A stretch of DNA of 64,000 nucleotides from Dorea_D sp963559605 (GTDB taxonomy: Bacteria > Bacillota > Clostridia > Lachnospirales > Lachnospiraceae): NCBI GenBank assembly GCA_963559605.1, contig CAUWLL010000002.1, positions 1 to 64,000 of the forward strand, in the 5' to 3' direction. The first letter of the stretch is position 1. The number at the start of each line of letters is the position of its first letter. The position numbers were made by a program, and so were the translations under genes. Positions 8,216 to 16,792 of the stretch are shown here, piece by piece. The notes beneath the pieces are model-generated. The model worked only from the letters and a program-made list of their open reading frames with translations, did no database searches and had not been told where the DNA came from.

Positions 8216-8875
8216 TTAAGAGTTTGTGTCAATAACTAAATGTATCATTGCAAGCAGCCGTGTAGTAAAATCTTTTACAGACAGGTCAAGATTCCTGCAT
8301 TTTTCCTCCAATAGTGACTTCAGACAGCTTATAATAATATCGTTTATCAAATCAAGATTTTCCGCATTTAATCTGGTCTTAGGATCCTCCATAAGCGGTG
8401 TTAGGATCAAAAGGCTTCTTTGATAAATATTGCGTGCATAATACATTTTTTCAATTTCCGCAGAATATTTTTTCTGTTCATTTGGAAAAAGCAAATAGTA
8501 TTGTTTTAGAATGTTCGTTAAATCATCACTATATTTCCCAAAGAAAAAATTATAGAAAATATTTGGTTTTTGAAATACCGTTTCTGAGAAAAAAGCCCAG
8601 ATACTATAGAAATTATCGATAGCAGATGCATCGGTTCTACTCAATTTCTCCAAAGCCAGACTGTATTCTTGAAAATATTTCAGGGAAGCAAGCATAATGA
8701 GCTGGTCTGCATTTTGGAAATACAGGTAGAGTGTGGAATTGTGAAACCCGGCTTTATCCGCAATTTTTCGAATAGAGATAAGTTCTATCCCTTCGGTATC
8801 TATTAATTCCTGTGCAGCCTCAATAAAGCGGACGGCGTTAGCGTGCTTCGATTCATTTTGAATTATCTTTTCCAT
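8216..8875 (-). CDS. TetR-family regulator, divergent from grdIH
   Basis: A 219-residue repressor-type protein. The N-terminal HTH (about 12-58) contains ISIRKIADKAGFHNSTLYLY, a clear TetR signature; the rest is an all-helical ligand-binding domain. ATG 8875 is chosen over the longer reading from 8938 because AAGAGGAG lies just upstream and the extra 21 residues are AT-rich leader. It is divergent from the betaine-reductase genes, and two copies of a 16-bp palindrome in the shared region are its probable operators. The inducer, perhaps betaine or a related quaternary amine, is a guess. Confidence 0.87.
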   Translation of the reverse strand: MEKIIQNESKHANAVRFIEAAQELIDTEGIELISIRKIADKAGFHNSTLYLYFQNADQLIMLASLKYFQEYSLALEKLSRTDASAIDNFYSIWAFFSETVFQKPNIFYNFFFGKYSDDLTNILKQYYLLFPNEQKKYSAEIEKMYYARNIYQRSLLILTPLMEDPKTRLNAENLDLINDIIISCLKSLLEEKCRNLDLSVKDFTTRLLAMIHLVIDTNS

Positions 8876-9004
8876 GGGAACTCCTCTTAAATTAGTGCTA
8901 TTTATATTTAATATAGCATATTTTATACGAGTCAGCAATTATTGTGCAAAACATAGAAAAAAGCTATAAATAAATAAAAAAGTTGAATAAAATCTATATA
9001 TCTA

Positions 9005-9065
9005 TTGACAATAAGCGCGCTTATTGATAATATAGTTAAAAATATAACGAATAAGCGCGCTTATT
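9005..9065 (+). promoter_or_regulatory. grdIH promoter with two palindromic operators
   Basis: TTGACA (9005-9010) is followed 17 bp later by TAATAT (9028-9033), or 15 bp later by GATAAT. The perfect 16-bp palindrome AATAAGCGCGCTTATT lies at 9010-9025, filling the space between the -35 and -10, and again at 9050-9065, just past the predicted start site. Centres are 40 bp apart. This is a textbook layout for TetR-type repression. Confidence 0.8.
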
Positions 9066-9129
9066 AAAAAAACAAAAATGTGTAAAATGCACATACAATT
9101 CAGAAAAAATTCTGGGTAAGGAGGAAAAA

Positions 9130-10455
9130 ATGAGACTTGAGATTGGTAATTTCTATGTGAAGGATATTGTGTTTGGACAGGAGCTTTCTTGGAAAGAAGG
9201 GATTCTGACCATCAACAAAGAGGACGCCCTGAACTATATTCGGGAAGACGAGAGAATTACAGAAGCAGAGCTTTATATTGCGAAACCCGGAGACAAGATC
9301 AGAATGTGTCCGGTAAAGGAAGCTATTGAACCAAGAGTAAGACCGGATGGAAGAGGGCTTTTTCCGGGATACACAAGTGACTTGGCGCCGGCCGGAGACG
9401 GGGTGCTTCATGCATTGAAAAATTGCAGTGTACTGGTAGTCGGAAGACACTGGGGCGGATTTCAGGACGGAATCATCGATATGAGCGGAGAAGGTCAGAA
9501 GATGACTTATTTCGGTCAGCTGAATAATATCGTGCTTGTTGCAGATACGAATGAAGATTTCGAAAAACACGAGCAGCAAAAGAAGAATGATGCACTTAGA
9601 AGAGCAGGACATAAGCTGGCAGAATTTATCGGTGCATGTGTGAAAGAACTGGAGCCGGAAGATGTGGATGTGTATGATACGACTCCGATGATCAAGAGAG
9701 GAGAAGAAGTAGAGAAGCTTCCGTCTGTTGTATATGTTATGCAGCCGCAGTCACAAATGGAGGCGATGGGCTATAACGACTTAGTTTACGGATGGGATAC
9801 AAATCACATGCTTCCTACAGTAATGAGCCCTACAGAGATTCTGGACGGAGCAATCGTATCCGGAAGTTTTATGCCTGTTTCGTCAAAATGGTCTACATAT
9901 GATATGCAGAATACACCGAACCTTCGCGTATTAATGGACGCTCATGGAAAAACTATTAATTTCCTTGGGGTGATCATGTCTAACTTAAATGTTGCATTAG
10001 AGCAGAAAGAACGTGCCGCTCTTTTTGTAGCACAGATTGCAAAAAGTCTGGGAGCAGACGGTGCGGTTGTGGCAGAAGAAGGATATGGCAACCCAGATGC
10101 AGACTTTATCGGATGTCTGGTTGCGCTGGAAGATGCAGGTGTAAAAACAGTCGGTGTTACAAACGAGAGTACCGGACGTGACGGACACGGACAGCCACTG
10201 GTAACTTTAGATGAAAAATGTGATGCAATTGTATCTTGCGGAAATGTTGGCGAATTGATCGAGCTTCCTCCGATGGAGACTGTTCTCGGAGAATTGGAAG
10301 CGCTTGCAAGGGACGGAAACTCAGGCGGATGGTCCTATGACGAATTACTTGGACCGTCTGTAAGAGAAGACGGCTCGATCATTATGGAAAACAATGGAAT
10401 ATTCTGCGCCGATCAGGTGTGCGGATGGTCACCAAAACAAATGATGGAATTTTAG
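9130..10455 (+). CDS. grdI: Glycine/betaine reductase component B alpha subunit, betaine (GrdI) type
   Basis: A 441-residue subunit of the substrate-binding component B of the Stickland reductase complex, which with components A and C reduces betaine, sarcosine or glycine and yields acetyl phosphate. In glycine-type GrdE the proprotein is cleaved at an Asn-Cys pair to create a pyruvoyl group; the corresponding stretch here reads GAIVSGSFMPV (240-250), Ser-Phe instead of Asn-Cys. Lack of cleavage fits a betaine enzyme, because a quaternary amine cannot form the Schiff base. GGAGG precedes the ATG. It is followed 18 bp later by the selenoprotein subunit. The betaine assignment is inference, supported by the BCCT gene downstream. 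Confidence 0.82.
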   Translation: MRLEIGNFYVKDIVFGQELSWKEGILTINKEDALNYIREDERITEAELYIAKPGDKIRMCPVKEAIEPRVRPDGRGLFPGYTSDLAPAGDGVLHALKNCSVLVVGRHWGGFQDGIIDMSGEGQKMTYFGQLNNIVLVADTNEDFEKHEQQKKNDALRRAGHKLAEFIGACVKELEPEDVDVYDTTPMIKRGEEVEKLPSVVYVMQPQSQMEAMGYNDLVYGWDTNHMLPTVMSPTEILDGAIVSGSFMPVSSKWSTYDMQNTPNLRVLMDAHGKTINFLGVIMSNLNVALEQKERAALFVAQIAKSLGADGAVVAEEGYGNPDADFIGCLVALEDAGVKTVGVTNESTGRDGHGQPLVTLDEKCDAIVSCGNVGELIELPPMETVLGELEALARDGNSGGWSYDELLGPSVREDGSIIMENNGIFCADQVCGWSPKQMMEF

Positions 10456-10473
10456 GACTGGGAGGAATAGAAG

Positions 10474-11781
10474 ATGAAAAAAGCAATCGTATATGTCAAT
10501 CAGTTTTTTGGACAGATTGGTGGAGAAGACAAAGCCGGAATCGGACCGGAGATTCACGAAGGACAGATCGGTCCGGCAATGCAGTTTGCAAAAGAGCTTG
10601 TTGACACGGAAGTGACGCATACAATTATCTGCGGAGATAATTATATCGGCTCCAATACAGAAGAGGCGGTCGCAGAGATTCTTAGTATGCTGGAAGGTAA
10701 GGATTTTGATATTTTTCTTGCCGGTCCTGCATTCCAGGCAGGAAGATATACTGTTGCCTGTGGGACGGTGTGTAAGGCTGTAAAAGAAAAATTCGGTGTT
10801 CCGGTTGTTACTTCTATGAACGAGGAAACTCCGGGTGTGGATATGTTTAAAAAAGAGATGTATATCTTAAAAGGCGGAAACATCGCTTCTAAGATGAGAC
10901 AGGATGTAAAAGCAATGGCAGCTGTGGCAAATAAAATTTTAGCAGGAGAGCCGGTGGGAAGTGCAGATGAGGATGGTTATTTCGCCAGAGGAATCCGTCA
11001 TCAGGCATGGAGGAAAGACGGAAAACCTGCGTCAGAACGAATGATGGAAATGCTGGTGGCAAAATTAAACGGGGAGCCGTTTCAGACAGAGCTTCCGATT
11101 CCGAAGATTGACCGTGTGGAAATTGCAGCCGCAATTCCGAATCTGAAAGAAGCAAGAATTGCGCTTTTGACAACTGGAGGAATTGTTCCGGTAGATAACC
11201 CGGATCGCATTCAGTCTGCTTCTGCAACCAGATGGGGAAGATATGACATTTCCGGAGACAAGAAATTATTAGGCGGAGAGTACAAAACAATCCATGCAGG
11301 ATTTGATCCGGCTGCGGCAGATTCAGATCCGAACGTAATTACTCCTGTTGATGCGTTAAAAGCTTTATTAGAAGAAGGAGTATACGGAAGTCTTCACCCT
11401 TATTTCTACTCTACGGTAGGTACAGGAACAACAGAGTCTGAAGCTGCAAGAATGGCAAGAGAGATTGTTCCGTTATTACAGGAGGATCATGTGGACGGAT
11501 GTATCCTCGTTTCTACATGAGGTACTTGTACTCGTTGCGGTGCAACGATGGTAAAAGAGATTGAGAGAGCAGGATTCCCAATCGTTCAGATGTGTAATTT
11601 GGTTCCGGTTGCTAAAACAGTCGGATCTAATAGGATTGTACCTACAATTTCTATTCCATATCCGCTCGGAGATCCGGGGACAACGAAAGAAGAGCAGTGG
11701 AAGCTCCGTTATCACAGAACAAAGGTGGCTCTGGAGAGTCTGGCAACAGATATTACAGAACAGACTGTATTTCGTGTATAA
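10474..11781 (+). CDS. grdH: Selenoprotein subunit of reductase component B (GrdB/GrdH), UGA = Sec349
   Basis: A 435-residue selenoprotein. The in-frame TGA at 11518-11520 encodes selenocysteine, not a stop. The frame continues as GTCTRCGATMVKEIE, the conserved flank of the GrdB/GrdF/GrdH active site, and ends at 11781. Reading without recoding gives two separate fragments (10474-11520 and 11548-11781), which is how automatic callers will see it. The Sec residue attacks the substrate and passes the carboxymethyl group to component A. A SECIS-like hairpin begins 11 nt after the TGA. The components GrdA, GrdC and GrdD and the selenocysteine machinery are not in this window. Confidence 0.93.
11532..11548 (+). 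promoter_or_regulatory. Bacterial SECIS element
   Basis: A perfect 7-bp stem TCGTTGC / GCAACGA with a GGT apical loop lies inside the coding sequence 11 nt after the recoded UGA. Position, short stem and a G/U-containing loop match bacterial SECIS hairpins bound by SelB. Confidence 0.8.
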
Positions 11782-11813
11782 CCGAAGGTATGGAGTAGGA
11801 ATGAGGTGATGGA

Positions 11814-13298
11814 ATGAAAGATAAGAAAAATACAGTGTTTTATGTTTCCTTGGTACTCATTGCGATTATGGCAGTCTGGTCTGTGGCTTTAAATGAAAGT
11901 TTTACGAAAGTGTCAAATGCAGCGTTTACATTTTTGACGACAGATTTTGGATGGCTGTATTTACTGGCAATGGTTGTATTTTTAATTTTTGTTGTATACA
12001 TTGCATTTGGAAAATATGGAAAAATACGGTTAGGAGGCGATGACTCCAGGCCGGAATACAGTAACCTTACATGGTTCGGGCTTCTGTTTGGATGTGGAAT
12101 GGGCGTTGGGCTTGTGTTCTGGGGAGTGGCAGAACCTCTGACACATTATCTGAATCCGGTCGGAATGGAGGGCGGAACAGCGGAAGCGGCAGACTTTGCC
12201 ATGAAATCTTTTTTCATGCACTGGGGAATCCTTCCTTGGGCGAATTATGCCGTTATCGGTCTGGCTCTTGCATATTTTATGTTCCGTAAGAACAAAAAGG
12301 GTCTGATAAGTACTATTTTAGAGCCGTTGATCGGAGAGAAGCTGGCGAATGGCTGGCTTGGAAAACTGGTAGATATTCTGGCAGTTTTTGCTACAGTGGC
12401 AGGCGTCGTGACATCTCTTGGACTTGGTACATTGCAGATTAATGCAGGATTTAACCGTATGTTCGGGATTCCGACCACATTGCTTGTACAGATTGTCATC
12501 ATTGTGGTGGTATCGATCCTTTACATAGGTTCCGCGGTATCCGGTATCGAAAAAGGAATCAAAGTGATTTCCGATACGAACTTATATGTAGCGATCGGTC
12601 TTATGATAGTTTGTTTCTTAGTCGGACCGAAGATTGAAGTTCTGAACAGTTTTATTAACGGAATGGGACAGTATATCGGTGATTTTATCCCGGATGCGCT
12701 GGCAATTAATGCGTATGGAGATAACAGCTGGTTTGGAAGCTGGAGACTTTTCTACTGGGCATGGTTTATTGCATGGGCGCCATTTGTAGGAGTATTTATT
12801 GCAAGAATTTCAAAAGGCCGTACTATTCGTGAGTTTATTCTCGGAGTAGTACTGGTTCCGGCGCTGGCTTCTTGCATCTGGGGAGCTGTGTTCGGAAGCC
12901 TGGGAATCAACCTTGGAGAGAAGGGGATCCTTTCTCAGGAAGTGTTGCAGGAGATTGCAAGTGTACCGGAGGTTGGTTTGTTTGCTGTATTAGAGCAGTA
13001 TCCGCTTGGAATGATCCTTTCGATCGTGGCGATCGTATCTCTGTGTGCATTCTTTATTACCTCCGCTAATTCCGGAGTGTATGTGTTGTCTATGCTGACA
13101 ACAGACGGAGACAAGAATCCGCCGAATAATAAGAAGATTTTATGGGGGATCATCCAGTCTGTAATGGCTATAGGACTTTTGATGGCAGGCGGTTTGAAAC
13201 CGTTGCAGACCATATCCCTTGCGGCGGCGTTCCCGTTTATCTTCATTATGTTCGGCGCGGTGGCAGCATTTATCAAGGCAGTAAAGAAAGAGCCGTAG
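11814..13298 (+). CDS. BCCT-family betaine/choline/carnitine transporter
   Basis: A 494-residue membrane transporter with 12 predicted helices. The two BCCT landmarks are present: GCGMGVGLVFWGVAEPL near residue 93, and FYWAWFIAWAPFVGVFIARI followed by SKGRTIREF near 305-335. GAGGTG lies 5 nt before the ATG. Placed 32 bp after grdH, it most likely imports glycine betaine as the substrate of the reductase, rather than acting only in osmoprotection. No long osmosensing C-terminal extension is present, consistent with a catabolic role. Confidence 0.92.
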   Translation: MKDKKNTVFYVSLVLIAIMAVWSVALNESFTKVSNAAFTFLTTDFGWLYLLAMVVFLIFVVYIAFGKYGKIRLGGDDSRPEYSNLTWFGLLFGCGMGVGLVFWGVAEPLTHYLNPVGMEGGTAEAADFAMKSFFMHWGILPWANYAVIGLALAYFMFRKNKKGLISTILEPLIGEKLANGWLGKLVDILAVFATVAGVVTSLGLGTLQINAGFNRMFGIPTTLLVQIVIIVVVSILYIGSAVSGIEKGIKVISDTNLYVAIGLMIVCFLVGPKIEVLNSFINGMGQYIGDFIPDALAINAYGDNSWFGSWRLFYWAWFIAWAPFVGVFIARISKGRTIREFILGVVLVPALASCIWGAVFGSLGINLGEKGILSQEVLQEIASVPEVGLFAVLEQYPLGMILSIVAIVSLCAFFITSANSGVYVLSMLTTDGDKNPPNNKKILWGIIQSVMAIGLLMAGGLKPLQTISLAAAFPFIFIMFGAVAAFIKAVKKEP

Positions 13299-13303
13299 AT
13301 AAA

Positions 13304-13876
13304 ATGAAAACACAGCGCATGTGGACACGGCAAGTCGCTGATGTGTTAAAAGAATTGGAACAGACCGGACGCTATCTTTGTAAAGAACAATATATTAGGG
13401 AAAAGAATGGCAGTATGGCGGATTATTACTTGAGATTATATGAATGGTATACCAGACATGCTGCCGGATACATGAAAATTCCTGAGGATGCCGGTTATCC
13501 TATATGGCTGTCCATGGATGAAGAAACTATGCTTCAGCCGGTAGAGGGAACTGTTATTTTGGAGGCAGAGATTCCGAAAGAACAGTTCCTTCTTTGCAAT
13601 ATGGACGCGTGGGGGTATCGGGTAAACTATTGGTATGTACCGTTGGACGAGCAAGATGAAAAACGTCACTTACGAGAACTGAAGCGATTTGGCGTGACAA
13701 ATGAAGAAGAATTGATCATGACGGACAAAGGGAATTTCTATCCATTGTTAAAACGGGAAATCGAGGCGAGCTGGGAACGTGTTTTTACAGTGATGCCCAA
13801 GAATCCCAAAGACAGTGTTGCCACCGCTTGGGAGCTTAGAAAAGAATGGATAAGGGAGGTTCGTTATTTTGAATAA
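13304..13876 (+). CDS. DUF3841-type protein (first copy)
   Basis: A 190-residue soluble protein of unknown function. It starts with a MWTRQ-type stretch and contains the segment YPIWLSMDEETM, typical of DUF3841 as I recall it. Rich in Trp and Tyr, it ends with a KEWI segment. ATG 13304 lies 5 bp after the BCCT stop, so it may be translationally coupled; no strong Shine-Dalgarno is seen. It has a diverged tandem copy immediately downstream. No catalytic motif is recognised. Confidence 0.6.
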   Translation: MKTQRMWTRQVADVLKELEQTGRYLCKEQYIREKNGSMADYYLRLYEWYTRHAAGYMKIPEDAGYPIWLSMDEETMLQPVEGTVILEAEIPKEQFLLCNMDAWGYRVNYWYVPLDEQDEKRHLRELKRFGVTNEEELIMTDKGNFYPLLKREIEASWERVFTVMPKNPKDSVATAWELRKEWIREVRYFE

Positions 13877-14438
13877 GGAAGAAAAGATTGTCATGTGGAC
13901 AGTACAGGAACAACCGGTACTGGAAGCTCTGGAGAGAGACGGTGTCTCTTATGTGAAAAGAAAATATATTCAGGAAAAATACGAAGATACTGCATGGATT
14001 TTTCGGGAGGCGTATGGATTTTTCAATGCAAGGGCAAGGCAATTAATGGAAAAACCGGAAGAAGCAGAATCTCCGGTGTGGATGTTTGCAGACCGGAAAT
14101 GGACGCCTCTTTATGGAAACGATTATCGCATAAAGCTTTTGGTTCCGAGAAATGAGCTTCTTCTTTTTGATTCCAGAATCTGGTCGAAAATACTGAACCT
14201 ATCTTATGTAGGAGAGAAAGAAGAGGAAGAACAGTTCCTGAAAGAATTGGAGAGATACGGACTGGATTATGCATCTGATGTGTTTGAAAAGCAAGGCTAT
14301 CCGTTGTTAAAGTCAAAGATTCTCAGAAGCTGGGAGAAGCTGTTTGAAGGAAACATTGAGAATCCGCTCTATATGCAGGGCGCTGCATGGAAAATTGAAA
14401 AAGAGTGGATCATAGAAATATCAAAGGAACCCATATAA
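13869..14438 (+). CDS. DUF3841-type protein (second copy), TTG start
   Basis: A 189-residue paralogue of the preceding protein, sharing the order MWT-x-Q near the N-terminus, YIQEKY, SPVWMF, a mid-protein LERYGLDY where the first copy has LKRFGVTN, and KEWI at the end. The TTG start at 13869 is supported by AGGGAGGT (13853-13860) 8 nt upstream; the reading frame overlaps the end of the first copy by 8 bp. Function unknown. Tandem duplication with considerable divergence suggests an old event. Confidence 0.6.
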   Translation: MNKEEKIVMWTVQEQPVLEALERDGVSYVKRKYIQEKYEDTAWIFREAYGFFNARARQLMEKPEEAESPVWMFADRKWTPLYGNDYRIKLLVPRNELLLFDSRIWSKILNLSYVGEKEEEEQFLKELERYGLDYASDVFEKQGYPLLKSKILRSWEKLFEGNIENPLYMQGAAWKIEKEWIIEISKEPI

Positions 14439-14458
14439 GGAAAAAGGAATTTAGAGCA

Positions 14459-14534
14459 ATTCCCCACTTTACTAACCTGTTAATTTCCGTTACAATAAGT
14501 AACAGAGTTTCAAATATTTAGTAAAGTGAGGAAT
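14459..14534 (+). promoter_or_regulatory. Long inverted repeat around the cyclophilin promoter
   Basis: ATTCCCCACTTTACTA (14459-14474) and TAGTAAAGTGAGGAAT (14519-14534) are inverted with one mismatch. A promoter (TTTACT 14468-14473, 17 bp, TACAAT 14491-14496) lies inside, with its -35 in the left arm. The right arm contains the ribosome site GTGAGGA. In a read-through transcript the two arms would pair and hide the ribosome site; from the internal promoter only the right arm is made. Confidence 0.5.
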
Positions 14535-14540
14535 TTTATT

Positions 14541-15059
14541 ATGGCAAATCCGATTGTTACATTTAAAATGGAAAACGGCGATATTATGAAGGCGGAGTTA
14601 TACCCTGATATTGCGCCGAATACAGTAAATAATTTTATTTCATTGGTGAAGAAAGGATATTATAACGGACTGATCTTTCACCGTGTCATTAACGGTTTCA
14701 TGATCCAGGGCGGATGCCCGGACGGAATCGGTACGGGAGGTCCGGGATATAACATCAAAGGTGAGTTTAAGCAGAATGGTTTTGCAAATGAGCTGGCACA
14801 CACAGAAGGCGTCCTTTCTATGGCAAGAGCGATGCACCCAGATTCCGCAGGTTCTCAGTTCTTTATTATGCACAAGAATTCACCGCATTTGGACGGAGCT
14901 TATGCAGCTTTCGGGAAAATTACCGAGGGTATGGATGTTGTAAATAAAATTGCTGAGACTGCTACAGATTATAATGACAGACCGCTTGAAGAACAGAAGA
15001 TGGCGGAGGTTACAGTTGAGACCTTCGGTGAGGAGTATCCGGAACCGGAGCAGGCATAA
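14541..15059 (+). CDS. Cyclophilin-type peptidyl-prolyl isomerase
   Basis: A 172-residue single-domain cyclophilin that catalyses cis-trans isomerisation of prolyl bonds. Core motifs are YNGLIFHRVINGFMIQGG (catalytic Arg in FHRVI), SMARAMHPDSAGSQFFI and LDGAYAAFGKITEGMDVV. No signal peptide is present, so it is cytoplasmic. ATG 14541 is preferred to the upstream TTG at 14526; GTGAGGA lies 8 nt away. It precedes the ECF transporter genes by about 40 bp. Confidence 0.93.
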   Translation: MANPIVTFKMENGDIMKAELYPDIAPNTVNNFISLVKKGYYNGLIFHRVINGFMIQGGCPDGIGTGGPGYNIKGEFKQNGFANELAHTEGVLSMARAMHPDSAGSQFFIMHKNSPHLDGAYAAFGKITEGMDVVNKIAETATDYNDRPLEEQKMAEVTVETFGEEYPEPEQA

Positions 15060-15101
15060 AAGATGCTGTGTAGGACGGCGGCAGATGGAGAGCAGAATTC
15101 G

Positions 15102-15953
15102 ATGAAGATGGTTCAGACAGAAAAGCTGATATTTGAATATGAGAAGCGCGATGAGGAGGGAAATGTCACCGGAACTTATCGCGCTGTTGACGGCGTGGAT
15201 ATTGAAGCAAAGGAGGGGCAGTTTATTGCCATTCTGGGACATAACGGTTCCGGGAAATCCACATTTGCGAAGCATATCAATGCTATTTTAGTGCCTACAG
15301 AAGGAACGGTGTGGGTGGATGGAAAAGATACGAAAAATGCAGAAAATCTGTGGGATGTCAGGCAGTCTGCGGGGATGGTCTTCCAGAATCCGGACAACCA
15401 GATTATCGGAACGGTTGTAGAAGAGGATGTAGGGTTTGGACCGGAAAATTTAGGCGTACCTACAGATGAGATTTGGCAGAGGGTAGAGGAGAGTTTGAAG
15501 TCCGTGGGAATGATTGAATATCGACACCGCTCTCCCAATAAATTATCCGGCGGGCAGAAGCAAAGAGTTGCCATTGCAGGAGTTGTGGCTATGGAGCCAA
15601 AATGTATCGTTCTGGATGAACCTACGGCAATGCTTGATCCGGTGGGAAGAAAAGAAGTGTTAAAGACGGTGCAGAAATTACGGGAGCAAAAGCAGGTGAC
15701 GGTGATTCTGATCACACATTATATGGAGGAAGTCATTGACGCGGATAAAATCTACGTTATGGATCATGGACATGTAGTAATGGAAGGAACGCCCAGAGAA
15801 ATATTTTCCCAAGTGGATCGGTTAAAAGAATATCGTCTGGATGTACCGCAGGTGACGATTCTTGCGGATACCCTCAGGAAGAAGGGGCTTGATATACCGG
15901 CAGGAATTTTGAGAAAAGAAGAGTTGGTGGAAGCAATATGTCAATTAGATTAG
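15102..15953 (+). CDS. ecfA1: Energy-coupling factor ATPase A1
   Basis: A 283-residue ATP-binding subunit of an ECF-type vitamin/metal importer. Walker A GHNGSGKST, Q-loop QNPDNQIIG, signature LSGGQKQRVAIAG, Walker B CIVLDEPTAMLDP and the switch His in THYMEEV are all intact. The start is uncertain: ATG 15102 fits the family N-terminus and has GGAG upstream; ATG 15063 would add 13 residues. The gene overlaps ecfA2 by 16 bp. As no substrate-binding S protein lies next to it, this is probably a shared (group II) ECF module. Confidence 0.9.
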   Translation: MKMVQTEKLIFEYEKRDEEGNVTGTYRAVDGVDIEAKEGQFIAILGHNGSGKSTFAKHINAILVPTEGTVWVDGKDTKNAENLWDVRQSAGMVFQNPDNQIIGTVVEEDVGFGPENLGVPTDEIWQRVEESLKSVGMIEYRHRSPNKLSGGQKQRVAIAGVVAMEPKCIVLDEPTAMLDPVGRKEVLKTVQKLREQKQVTVILITHYMEEVIDADKIYVMDHGHVVMEGTPREIFSQVDRLKEYRLDVPQVTILADTLRKKGLDIPAGILRKEELVEAICQLD

Positions 15954-16792
15954 AACACTTGAACTATATATACAGCGCAGGGACGGCGTATGAGAAACAG
16001 GCGTTAAAAGATATTTGCCTTACGATTCCGCACGGAGAATTTGTGGGGATCATCGGGCATACCGGTTCCGGAAAATCTACATTGATCCAGCATTTGAACG
16101 GTCTTATCAAAGCGACGGACGGAGTTCTTTACTACAATGATGAAAATATTTACAGACAGGGTTATAATATGCGGGAACTGAGAAATCAGGTGGGCTTGGT
16201 GTTTCAGTACCCGGAGCACCAGCTTTTTGAAGTGGATGTGCTGAGCGACGTCTGCTTTGGACCGAAAAATCAAGGACTTTCCAAAGAAGAATGTGAGGCG
16301 AGGGCGTTAGAGGCGTTGAAGCTGGTAGGACTGAAAGAAAAATATTACCATTCTTCTCCTTTTGATCTATCCGGCGGGCAAAAACGGAGAGTCGCTATTG
16401 CAGGTGTTCTGGCTATGAAACCGAAAGTGCTGGTTCTGGATGAACCTACTGCAGGTTTGGATCCGAAAGGCAGGGATGATATTTTGGATCAGATCGCATT
16501 TCTTCATAAAGAAAGTGATCTGACGGTTATCTTAGTGTCCCATAGTATGGAAGACATTGCGCGGTATGCAGACCGTATCATCGTGATGAATCACGGAGAA
16601 GTGATGTATAACGATACACCGGCAAAAGTATTTGAGCATTATCAGGAACTGGAAAAAGTGGGGCTTGCAGCGCCTCAGGTTACGTATATCATGCATGATT
16701 TGAAAGAACGCGGACTGAATGTCAGAACAAATGTGACAACGGTGGAGGAAGCGGCGGAGCAGATTATGCAGGCATTGGAGAAGAGACCATGA
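15938..16792 (+). CDS. ecfA2: Energy-coupling factor ATPase A2
   Basis: A 284-residue second ATPase of the ECF module. Walker A GHTGSGKST, Q-loop QYPEHQLFE, signature LSGGQKRRVAIAG and Walker B VLVLDEPTAGLDP are present. It overlaps ecfA1 upstream and ecfT downstream (ATGA), indicating coupled translation of the heterodimer and its membrane partner. The C-terminal extension (about 225-284) is typical of EcfA proteins. Confidence 0.93.
   Translation: MSIRLEHLNYIYSAGTAYEKQALKDICLTIPHGEFVGIIGHTGSGKSTLIQHLNGLIKATDGVLYYNDENIYRQGYNMRELRNQVGLVFQYPEHQLFEVDVLSDVCFGPKNQGLSKEECEARALEALKLVGLKEKYYHSSPFDLSGGQKRRVAIAGVLAMKPKVLVLDEPTAGLDPKGRDDILDQIAFLHKESDLTVILVSHSMEDIARYADRIIVMNHGEVMYNDTPAKVFEHYQELEKVGLAAPQVTYIMHDLKERGLNVRTNVTTVEEAAEQIMQALEKRP

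Noticed and set aside
9009..9066. Terminator hairpins in the grdIH leader
   Set aside because: The palindromes have no loop and no T-run, and one sits between -35 and -10, which fits operator DNA better than RNA hairpins.
11518..11520. Premature stop or frameshift in grdH
   Set aside because: The frame continues uninterrupted with the conserved Sec-site flank and a SECIS hairpin, so the UGA is recoded.
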